A DNA stretch of 64,000 bases, from NCBI GenBank assembly GCA_037501455.1, contig CM074865.1, forward strand, positions 15,384,501 to 15,448,500. Reading direction: 5' to 3'. This DNA comes from Lantana camara. Its lineage: Eukaryota; Streptophyta; Magnoliopsida; Lamiales; Verbenaceae. The translations under genes were made by a program, and so were the position numbers. Every line of letters starts with the position of its first letter. The stretch's first letter is position 1. The notes below the pieces were generated by a model, which saw nothing but the letters and a program-made list of their open reading frames with translations, was not told where the DNA came from and ran no database searches. Below, in pieces: positions 49,596-59,610 of this stretch.

Positions 49596-52500
49596 TGTAA
49601 CACCCCAAGCGGCGGGGCACCACACCCCCGCACTATGACCCGACACGTGTACGAAATGGAAAGTCCGCACACGCACCAAGTCACAGCGAACGGGTGACAA
49701 ACGAAAATCCGACCTAAGTTAGGCGGTACCTAAACCCTGTACAAAAGAAAATATGCGAAACATGATAGTGGAAGCCAGGCAAAATACCAACTTTCAAAAA
49801 CTTTTCATACTTTAAACATACAGCGCATTACAAACGTCAAAATCAACTGCACGGGTTCGACTAATCCGGCAAACCTGTCCTATCCTGTCCCGAACAATTA
49901 CACAATGAAACGGGTTCAACTGGCCCTAGAAACCTGCCCCGAATAATCATATAATCACAACGAGTTCATCTAATCCGAGCACCTGTCCCGAGTTTCACAC
50001 ACATTCAATACATAATTACAAACATGTACAGAACATATCTTATACAAAATTTACGAATCATAATTCAAAACAAAATACTTAACAAACTTAAACGAACAGA
50101 CATAGACTCAACAGACACGACACACCGCCGCCTAGCACGAACTCCAACGACCGGAACCTGCAACTAAAAAAAACATAAAGGGGGAGGGGTCAGTCCAAAG
50201 ACTGAGCGAGGGGCTAACGCACGCACACTATACATATATACAGAGCACAACACGTACAAATTAGATGTTCGTGAATCCGGGATTAGTTTTTGCACGCCAA
50301 AACATTTTTTCTCGTGATAATATATATATAGGGTGACTTATCAAACAGAATGAACAAAACTTAACTTAACTTATACGTTGATCAAAACATACGTTCAAAT
50401 TCATGCAGACTTAGCACATATATTGGAGCATATTTTATTATGACTGACAGACAGAACACTCGGCGGGTACGAGTTCAAATTCCAACCAACTCCTCAGATC
50501 ATACTAAATTCAGAGTCAAACATAAATCAAAGTCAGACATACATACCTCTTCTCCGGGTGATGGAAGGGTTGTACATACCCTAACCATCCAGACAGTCGA
50601 GGGGAGTGCTCAATGCTGCTCAAACCCTCAGGACTCCGTCCTCCACCAATCTCCTGGTGGATTTCGGGTTCATCCTTTCAGACAGATGGAGACTGCACTC
50701 AGGAGTGACCCGACGACCCAATGTCGTCCCGGGGCTCCTTCGTACAAATCTCTGGGGCCCAGTTCAAATTGGTCAAAATTTCAAAGTTTCAAAAGTTCAA
50801 ACCCCGCTACAGACAGACAGACAGACAGACATATTCCATGCATATCGTACTTATCATATCGCACGTACATATCACACACACTGACCTCGAAATCATAACA
50901 AAACTGAAACTAAGCATACATAGGCTCAAACATAGCATTTCGTACTTTCAAACTTATGACAAAACCATCAAATTACATATTTTGCACATATCTACGTATA
51001 CATAAGGCTTATAAATCGCACACATTCGAAAACGAACACATTGCAATAGGGTATAACTATATCCTAACCTCACTTGGTACCAAACAGAGCCAAAGATACA
51101 GCAAATGGTTCACCCCGGAACCTGCACGACCCACATGTCACCACCCCGGGTGCACCTGAACCAACTGGACACACGAAACACAACATAGAGCTCAGATAGA
51201 CTCAAACAACCACACAGAGACGCACGACACATGCTCAAACACTTAAGAAATGTAATCACATAAACCAGGTTCAAATTCATATCAATTACTTACAAAGCAA
51301 ATCATTATATAGTTAAGAGAAATCATATTACAAATTAGGACACGTTCATGTGCACAATTAATGCAAACCATAGAAAGAGAAAGACAAAGACAAAGTAATT
51401 CAAATTATTCATATTAATCCATATCAAATAATCAGTTCATATTCGTACGAATGTATTATTTCTTACGTGCAAAAGTTTCTAATTTAATCATATAAGTTTC
51501 TTACAATTCATATAATACATAACAGATTCAATTAACAAGGTTTGGTTGATTCATATCATGCAAATTTACACATTTCAGAAAATTACACAAACATCCCCTC
51601 AAGTTAGACAAATAGCTCAATTAGACGAAACGAGATTCAAATTGCAAATCAAAGCATCAACATATTTCATAATTCATTTAATACATGATTTCGTATACGT
51701 TGGAATTCATATTGATCGACAAATCAAGCAATTAACAATTTATTGCAATTAAAACAATTAATTTCAAATATTCAAATTACACAAAATAAATCACAACAAA
51801 TCAACCGGACATCCGATTGACGAACGGAAAGTGGCGCTGGACTCACCACAACGAGGCGGACAAACTGTCCGAAGACCGCCGGAACGCTGCCACCGGAGCC
51901 GCCAGAATAGTGATCGGCCGCCGCTCGGCCGCCACCGGAGTGTGCCAAAAAAATCCTGAAAAATCACCCGTGCAAGTGCTCCTCGTGCTCGTTCCAATAC
52001 CTCGATCAATTTCTGGAAAGTCCAAGCCAATCTCCTCCAATTTCAGATCCAAGAATACGAAAACCCTAAAATCTTCAAAATCTAATTACTTCCAAAACGG
52101 TGAACGAAAATGAGATCCGCAAGAGGCATTGTCTTACCCGTGACGAGCTCTTCGAAAGCCCTAAGCTATTCACCGGGAAAAATCCCCGTAGCAGACCTCC
52201 CGTTGGAAAACACGAATCAGAAAGCAGCGGAATTTAAAATTTTTTCCCAACAAAAGGATTTTGGACTCGCAATCGTGTAACCAAATTCGTAGAGATAAGA
52301 AACTTACTTTTCTTTTATTCTTTCTTGAAGCGTTTCAAGCCACCCAAGAACGCTCTTTTCGCGGCTTGATCCCCTCTCCTTGGTAAAGCTCGAATCTTCA
52401 AACTTCTAACTTGAAGCTCTCTAGAGATAGTCCACCAACTTGATTACAATCTAACTAGTAAGGATGCTAGTTCTCTAGTTAGTGTTTAGGCTTAACTTAG

Positions 52501-54181
52501 GGTTTCGTTTTTCTTTGAAGAAAGGATGGTGTTCAACACATGAACTAAAAGAATTGCCAATTTTTAGCTCTAAGGGGAGCTCGAGCTCCCCTATTTATAA
52601 TAAAGGGAGGACCGAAAATCCTAGTCCTTATGGGCTAGGGTTTTGGTCTCTTTCTCCTATTACTTGATCATTAAGTAATTTTGACTTTGATGATCAAGTA
52701 ATGCTCTCACACGGGGCACCTCAGTGAACTTACTTATTAAAGTAAGCACCCTCATGTATCACGCACGTATCAACTATACACTTTGCACCTCCATGAAATA
52801 AGGTGGTCCTTCTTAAGGGCGTGATCCCACAAGCAAGCCTTAGAGGAGTCAGGTTGACACTCCCACTGTCTGTAGGACTCATCGGCTTGGAGTATTTTAC
52901 TAATCATGACTTATGTGATATAGGACTCGTTTCATGAACCATTTCACCTAAATGGTAGAGTCCTAAAGTCATCAGGATTAGGGGAGTTCTCATACATGCA
53001 CAGCTAAAGTAAACGCATACCAAACAAGAGCATATAAAGAAGTGTTACCTCAATTCGTTATTTCATTCAAAGATTGTCTGTGATTACAATAAGGAAAAAC
53101 ACAAAGCGGATATACAATCGGCTTTCTAGGGCACTATTCCTAACACCTCCACCGTGAACCACCACTGTGCCGCCGCGATCCGCCGCCAAACGGCCAAATC
53201 TAGAGTCGCGTGATCAATGGATGATAGTTCTCGTCGTTCCGAACAACTTTCGTGAAGAGTCCATGGCCAAAAAATTGATGAAAAGGGGCCCCGTTAACCT
53301 CCGAAGTTTCTGCCGCCGCTCAAGTCGCCGAAACCACCACCTACGGCCAAAATTCACTCAAATTGATGCCGGAAATGGACTCAGGGGGTCGAAAAACCTT
53401 GGAAAACACTAGCCTTGGTCGAAAAAAGCTGCCGGAGCGCCGTCGTATATTTACGCGGCGGCGGCATGAGCTTCAGGCGGCGCGTGAGCCGCCGTCCGGT
53501 GACCAATGGCCGCGCCGCCAATGCCATACAATGCGCCGGGAGATCTCCTTTCTGGGTGTGGGCCGCGTGTTGCCGGAAGGTGGCCGGAAGCCACCGCGAA
53601 TGGCCGGCGAAGTGGCGACTCCGCCACCCCCTCCAGCCACGCCTGTAAATCGGCGATAACTCCATCGTCGGTCGCCGGTTGGTCGAGATCTTGGTACGGT
53701 TGTGACCGCGTCGTCGAGCTCTTTGAAATTGACTATTCATTCGTCGAATTCCGTGGAGAAACGAGCAAGTTCCGGGTTGTGCGTGTGAAACACCGTGAGT
53801 GTGTGTGTTTGTATCGTGATGGAGGAGAGAGAGAGAGAGAGTTGATTGGTCTGGTACGAAAAACGAGGATCCGGGTGCTTTATCCCGGGTCCTTGCGCGC
53901 AATTCGATCGGTGGGAGGGGCAAACGACGTCGGAATTGGGCAAACTCAGAGTCTACGGACTCGTCTCGATGCCCCGAAAGCGTTGAAGGGATCCAAGAGG
54001 TCGAAATCTCGATCGAACGAGCAGTGACCGAAAAACCCCTAAAGAGAGAAAATTACAAAAAGGCCCCTAAACTCTTAAAGAGTTCAAAAGAGGGCAAGGC
54101 AAAGCACAAAATCACATAATTAAACACATAAAAAGGTTGAAACATGGCGCACCTTATAAGTCGGACGAGCTGGATGTTACA
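49596..54181 (-). repeat. 5' LTR (4.6 kb including a solo LTR)
   Basis: It starts TGTAACACCCC and ends GATGTTACA next to the AATTG duplication. Without the nested solo LTR it is about 3.6 kb. It holds a CAGA microsatellite (about 50812-50832) and a GC-rich region at 53150-54000 whose frames on both strands look like by-products of composition. Confidence 0.8.
52201..53145 (-). mobile_element. Second solo LTR of the same copia family, internally deleted (945 bp)
   Basis: It is near-identical to the ends of the solo LTR at 45984-47927 but lacks about 1 kb of the middle (junction near 52695). It is flanked by the duplication CCTCC (52196-52200 and 53146-53150). Its first base is C instead of T. 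Its position in the host LTR differs from the first one, so it is an independent insertion. Confidence 0.85.
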
Positions 54182-54186
54182 AATTG

Positions 54187-55259
54187 AATTAGTTATTTTC
54201 TATGGTGGAAATTATATCGTGTCCAACCATTGCGCTTCTTACGATCTACCAGCAATAGGTCGAACAAGAATTTCCCGATCACTCTTGTTTGATGGTTTAC
54301 TCGAGGAGGTTGAATCTGTAATTGGCTTGAACCAAAACCAATACACCATTCAACTATTCTCACCATTCTTCATCTCTAGATTCCCGATCCCAAAATAAAT
54401 GATGATCGAATATTGTGGTGTTATACAAATCCGGGGCCCAGCTTGAATCTTTTAAGGTTTTTGTTGTTATTGGACCCATCCACACACAACGATCCGCAGA
54501 GGTTAATTGGAGGGAAGACATGCGAAACTATATGGATTTGATAAGCCATGATATGTCTTTCCTCACCAGTGGTTTCACTACATTTGCTATCAATGATTCA
54601 AATCCATCTTTCCAACAAAACTACCATGGCGAGGCTTTCGTGGAGCCAGATGCTGAGGAGGTGGAGGACGAATCACCACATCAATCCCAATAATGGACGA
54701 TGTGTTGTCGGATTTGGGTGCAAATGATGATGAGCCGGAGGGTAATGCGGACGACACTGAAGAGGTTGCCGCTACTGAGGGTGTTTTGGCTCAGCACGGC
54801 ATGAATCCACAACTCCACGAACCTTATCCGTTCTACTCCGTCACAGGATCTGAAATGCACGCCGACTCGATGGAGTTGCCATCATGTAAATGGAGTCAGT
54901 TTTATGATTCCAATGTTGGTAGATTGGTTGTTGGGATGACATTTCAAAGCAAAAAACATGTCCAAGTCACTGTTAAGGACTACTCGATTCGATGGGCAAA
55001 ACGAGAGTTTGTTGTACAACTTAGTGATCCAAGATTTTGGAAGGTTTTCTACATACAACGTGGGACAACAAGCTGCCAATGGGCTTTGCGATATAGCGAT
55101 AAATTTTATCCTATATGGTCGAAGGAGTACTGGCCATATGCAGGTTTTGAATTGGTTCACAACCTAACGATGAAAGAGAGAAGAAGACGTGGTAGAGATA
55201 GTAAAACACGAATACTTAACGAAATGGACCAACCGAGTCCATCTAGCGGATATAGATGA
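54187..55259 (+). pseudogene. MuDR-type transposase, disrupted and lacking the catalytic core
   Basis: The start codon is at 45527, before the retrotransposon. Removing the element and one AATTG copy restores a frame MDSIELVIFYGGNYIV..., a typical MULE N-terminus (ISRSLLFDGLLEEVESVIGL). It stops at TAA 54396-54398. A second frame (54415-54693) and a third (54693-55259) follow, offset by one base. The third holds the MuDR DNA-binding domain (VGMTFQSKKHVQVTVKDYSI, KREFVVQLSD, TSCQWALRY). It then goes, still in frame, into a C-terminal tail (EYWPYAGFELVHN, RRRGRDSKTRILNEMD). The DDE transposase core and the SWIM zinc finger that belong between them are absent. The element is non-autonomous. Confidence 0.75.
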
Positions 55260-55560
55260 TAATTATGTGGTGTATTTGATGTTTTAAGCAAATGTTGTGT
55301 TGTCACTTAATAACTCAATAAGACTTTCTGATATAGTCATATTCTGCTTCATTCATTTCTGCATTGTATTGAAATGTCATGTATTTCAATTATATTCTAT
55401 TTAATTTATAATTATTTTTAATATAAATATATTTTTATGATAAATAAATAAATTAATTATATAAGATAATATCAAATCGAGAAAAACAATTAGAGATAAA
55501 TAAGTGATATAAATAAAGAAGAAATGAATTTGAGATTCGGTGAATATAAAAAGGTTAAGC

Positions 55561-56190
55561 AACTGGGTAGACTCCTCTAGGGTTTTCTCTCTTTTTCTCC
55601 AAGAGTCGTCTTTTCTTCCCAAATATCCTTCAAATCTAGATCTTTGTTTTGAATTCCAACGAGATTCAGATCTCTTTTGAGATCTGGATCTCTTAATCTG
55701 TGTTTTTTCGTTTATTTCTCTTTTTTTTCAGTTGTCCCTCTCGTATGAAAGTAGTTTTTTCTCTCGTATGAGAGCTGTTATTCTCTCGAATGAGAGTTGT
55801 TTTTACTTTCTTCTTCTTTTTTATTGCAGGGTGGTCCTCTTTTATCACTTATGGATGACTGTCTTTACTTCAAGATCAAATCAAACGGAGATACACCTGA
55901 TCACAAGTCGATCTGTATGACTGGATCTGCAAGCGCTGAAAATCTGGAATCTGCAAGCGTGGTGGTCTCCTTTGTTGGTTATATTCTCACGGTTTTTATA
56001 AGTATCAGGTCTAGTTTTGAGAATGATATCTTCTATTCTAGTAGACGTGGAGAAGTATGATTACCCACAAATTTGTTAGAATTGCGGTCTCGAGCCTGCG
56101 TTACTTTTTTTATTGTTTCTTTGTAAGTTTTAATTCCGGTTGTAAATTTCCCCTTTGGGGTTTGCGTTTCAAAAAAAAAAAAAAAAAAAA
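55561..56190 (+). other. Possible LINE-derived or retrocopy segment with a 20-A tail
   Basis: It starts with a CT-rich leader (CTCTAGGGTTTTCTCTC). It contains three variants of a CTCTCGTATGAGAG inverted motif (about 55740-55797) and ends in exactly 20 A's (56171-56190) after TTTGGGGTTTGCGTTTC. The layout resembles a 5'-leader plus 3'-end copy of a non-LTR element. I found no target duplication and no RT motif, so this stays a suggestion. Confidence 0.35.
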
Positions 56191-56267
56191 GTTACGTAGA
56201 AAACTATAAAAGTATATAGTTAGAATTTATGTTGAAAAATAAAGAAAAAGAGTCCTCGACACCACAA

Positions 56268-56536
56268 TTATTTAAAGAAAAATAACATAAAAATCCTTAC
56301 AAAATAAAGAAAAAAGAAGAAGTTTGGAGTCGTGGGCCTCTGTCACGACTCCATTCAAATAATATTAAAAAATCATGGAGTCGTAGATGATCTCTACGAC
56401 TCCTATTATTTTAATATTATTTATTACGGAGTCGTAGAGATCATCTACAACTAATGGTATTTTATTAAACTCTCAAATTTTAGTATCACTTTATTAAATC
56501 CGAATTAAAAAAAATATTATTCTTGAAAAAGAATCG
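56268..56536 (-). repeat. MULE right terminal inverted repeat
   Basis: Inverse complement of 44468-44790, ending ...CTTGAAAAAGAATCG, followed by the TTGTCTTC duplication at 56538-56545. It contains three GGAGTCGTAGA/TCTACGACTCC-type palindromic arms. Confidence 0.8.
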
Positions 56537-56545
56537 TTTGTCTTC

Positions 56546-57256
56546 TCAAGGCCCGCTTCGATCCTAACCCAAATACCGGAGTGGACTGCTTGAGTGGCAT
56601 TGGCATATTGTGATAATTAAAGCTAGGGTTTAGGGCCTTTAGGCAAACTCATTATAAGCTAAGCAAAAATAAATAATTAATACTAATAGTACCACCACAC
56701 TCTATGGGGGTGCAAATATTAAAATTATTATTTATTTAAATATATATTAAATTAAAATTTTTATATTAATATTTATTTTGTAATTATTTTTAATATAATT
56801 AATATTTTAAAAAGATAATATAAAATAGGAATTGAAAAATAATGAGGAAGAACAAAAATATATAATAAAGAAAATGGAAGGAAGAAAAAAAAAAGTTAAG
56901 AAATAAATACAGATAACGCATTAAGAGTGTAATTAAAAAAATAAAAAAAAATAATTTTAGAGTTCAATAGATCAAAATAGTTACTCCAAGGGTCTCTCAC
57001 TTAATATAATAGTATAAATAATTTACTCACACGTTAGATGAAAATTTATAAGAAAAATAAAAAATATTATTATTTAAATTAATTAAAGTTAAACTTTTTA
57101 TATTATTAAAAATGAAATAATTATGATCAATAAATTTCACAATTTCATTTTAGTAAAAGGAAAAAAATATTAAGAATATAAAATGATGATTAAAAAAGAA
57201 AATAATTAATGTGATGTGAGAAAAAATGCGAGTTAAAGATGAAGCTAGTATAACAC
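56546..57256. other. AT-rich intergenic DNA
   Basis: No gene or clear element; long A/T stretches. Confidence 0.5.
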
Positions 57257-57268
57257 CAAACCACTAAG

Positions 57269-57393
57269 GTTTTTTTTGTTTTTTGTTTTTTTTTTAACAC
57301 ACACACCCCAAAGTGGTCAGAGAAATTTGAACTCGGGTCTTTGCCTTCGAGAATCAACCCTCAAACCACTTGGTCAATACCTGTTGGCAACAT
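57269..57393 (-). mobile_element. tRNA-derived SINE
   Basis: On the minus strand there is a tRNA-like head with an A-box-like GACCAAGTGGTTTGAGGG (57375-57358) and a B-box-like GAGTTCAAATTTC (57334-57322), then an A-rich tail (57300-57269). It is flanked by the perfect 12-bp duplication CAAACCACTAAG (57257-57268 and 57394-57405). Length is about 125 bp. Confidence 0.85.
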
Positions 57394-57405
57394 CAAACCA
57401 CTAAG

Positions 57406-59610
57406 TTAAATCACTTGATGGTGACAGTCCACAATTACACCCATAGAATATGAGCATCCACCCTCCAATATTCTCATCTGTCCTCTTCTTTTCTTGACTG
57501 TTTGTGTTTAATCCATGTTTTATAGCATAATTTGGTGAGTAATTGTTTTTTTGGGTTGGCATACAAAGCGTTCTCTTGTTATTAAACTCAAATTGCATTA
57601 ATTTGTTCCGCTCTGGATCTATGCCGAATGGGCTTAGGCTCGCGCGAAAGCGTACGAATCTCCATTAATTAAATACAATGTTAAGAAAAGGCTTAATTGC
57701 ATTTTTTGGTCCTGACTTCTTTGTAATTTTAGTCTAAACCCTTTTTAATATTTATTTTAGCCTTATTTTCGAGACTAATGTTGTTGGAACAGATATTTTT
57801 GGTCCATTGTCTTTTTGGTGCTCCGCATCTCCTCCGACCTCCATTATCGTTTAGAATAAGAAAATTTCCAATAGACAAAATAACCAAACATACTCGACAT
57901 TTGATCTTGTTCTTTTTTCTCAACTTTTGAAGTTCTTCAACCTCTGTCTCCAATGAAACCGGGAATATTAATCATTTTAGCACTTGCACAAATAGGTGGA
58001 TCATGTACAACCATCCTCTCTATTATGAACTTATCAATCCTCATCTATGTGAGGTGTCGTAGAGTAAGGTTAAACTTTTGTTGCTCCTTTATAAATTTCG
58101 TACAAGACTTCATGTCTTTATTGGAGGCTAGAGTCAGTACGTTTCTTTAAAAGACATGTGAAAACTGAAAAGCAAAGAAAATCACGTAATTTTTTCTTTA
58201 CCAAATTCGGTGAGCTTTCTCATCAAGCCAAAAATACAACTGACTTAGCTATGGCCGCAAAATCAATCCCATACTTAATAGCACTTAGATCGCCTGTTGA
58301 CAAGAACTTAAACAAGAAAAAGATAAGAGTTAGAACTTGATCATCTAGAACTCAGAATAAGAAAATCTAAGGCTTGATCATCCTAGAAAATCCACATCCG
58401 TGAAGTTGTCTTACTTGCAGAAAGCTCCAACTAAGTTGGAATTTTTTAATGGATGACAATTGACCAAAATACTCGATCAAGTTAACAGCAGGAATGGATA
58501 TAGGAACTCGAATTAAAAAGGGGGATTATTGCATGGGGACATTTGTGTTAGCTATAGCCTATAAGTAACATAATAAACCCTATAAGGCTGTAAGCCTGTA
58601 ATATAAAAACTCAACCCTATGTTACAAAAAACAATGTACCAAAGACCCTAAGCCCAAATTTTATTGTTCACGCGCTAAATGAGAGTAAAATAGTGGTTTC
58701 TTATGTGAAATTTTTTTTTTTGCCCTTATCTACCATTGAACCATCTCAACCTTGTGTTTAAAAACCTTGTATCTAAAAAAACTTGCAAGAAAAACCCTGT
58801 ATACCATATAGAATGCGTATGCATTTTCTCTCAATTTTCCTCCCTTGCAGTTTTTCTCTCTTTGTTCTAAAGTGAGTCATGAACCCTTGCAACTTCTCTC
58901 TCTTTGTTCTAAAGTGAGTCGTGAACCCTAGCAATAAAGAAAGAGAATGAGTATGCAAAATTAATCCCATTCTAGAAGACTTGATAAGGGCAATATAGAC
59001 ATATTATAATTTTATTAAGATTTTTAGACCAGAGGAGACCGTGTGCAAATGTTAGATAATATAAAATTTTCGAAATTATTTTTATAACACAGGTTTTTCG
59101 GTGCTTCTTTTAAATAACATATGATTTTGGGTGTAATTATTTACTCCATAGAAAAGACCGAAACTTTCTGAAGGAATGACGTATTCTAAAGGTAAATCGA
59201 AGCGCATGTGCCAGAGAAGACAAAGGATTAGGAGCATTAATATCAAGCTCGGCATAGTCTGAGTTGTTGTCAGCATAAAAACTCAGACACTCGAGCATTG
59301 GACATTTAGAGATAAATTTAGTAAGCTCTATGAGAGAGCAACATTATCAAGATCGGTTGTAACACAAGTCTAGCAAAGACAAGATGTGGAACAATTCGCC
59401 ATTTGTATTGCCACTCTCTTGACAATATAATAGACTCGTCCTCACTATGTCCTAAATCTGTCATGCGATGGCAAGAACTTAAAAATCTCGTTTATGAGAT
59501 TGCACGGAAGGTTGCTAATCCTCTCCGTCTCTTTCTATGATCAAAGATCCTACTTTGAAGGAAAAGCAAACAAGAAAGAAACTAAAATTCACAGATATAT
59601 AGACAAAGAA
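57406..59610. other. Intergenic DNA, no supported gene
   Basis: Small frames occur near 57729-57953 (minus), 57953-58340 (plus) and 59082-59276 (minus). None shows a known domain or splice model. A 48-bp direct duplication with CTCTCTTTGTTCTAAAGTGA is at about 58856-58950. Confidence 0.5.

Larger units (their letters stand above)
45540..54181 (-). mobile_element. Young gypsy-type LTR retrotransposon lacking all coding, inserted in the MULE gene
   Basis: LTRs at 45540-48247 and 49596-54181 start TGTAACACCCC and end GATGTTACA. The 5-bp target duplication AATTG flanks the element (45535-45539 and 54182-54186) and falls inside codons 3-5 of the MULE transposase. The interior (48248-49595) is only 1.35 kb and has no gag or pol. 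A primer binding site at 49577-49588 orients it leftwards. Over the 444 bp before the solo LTR insertion, the two LTRs differ at about 4 sites, so the insertion is recent. The left LTR lacks about 3.8 kb present in the right one (breakpoint after GGTGACTTATCAA, near 48223). Confidence 0.85.
44468..56536 (+). mobile_element. Mutator-like element (MULE) carrying a nested LTR retrotransposon
   Basis: Long terminal inverted repeats lie at 44468-44790 and 56268-56536 (outer end GATTCTTTTTCAAG). They are flanked by an 8-9 bp duplication: TTGTCTTC at 44460-44467 and 56538-56545. A MuDR-type transposase frame lies inside on the plus strand. Without the 8.6-kb retrotransposon the element is about 3.4 kb. 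It inserted about 130 bp upstream of the PRP40 first exon, so it now separates that gene from its former upstream DNA. Terminal repeat length, duplication length and transposase type all agree with Mutator. Confidence 0.8.

Noticed and set aside
50440..50898. 152-residue plus frame
   Set aside because: It sits in the 5' LTR antisense to the element and ends in a CAGA microsatellite.
53381..53923. 180-residue minus frame and overlapping plus frames (to 54027)
   Set aside because: They lie in a GC-rich part of a retrotransposon LTR, are open on both strands and carry no domain.
54882..55160. 92-residue minus frame
   Set aside because: Antisense shadow of the MuDR transposase frame.
57729..58340. 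Possible small genes on both strands
   Set aside because: No motif, no splice model, and the frames break in every direction; probably old gene or transposon debris.
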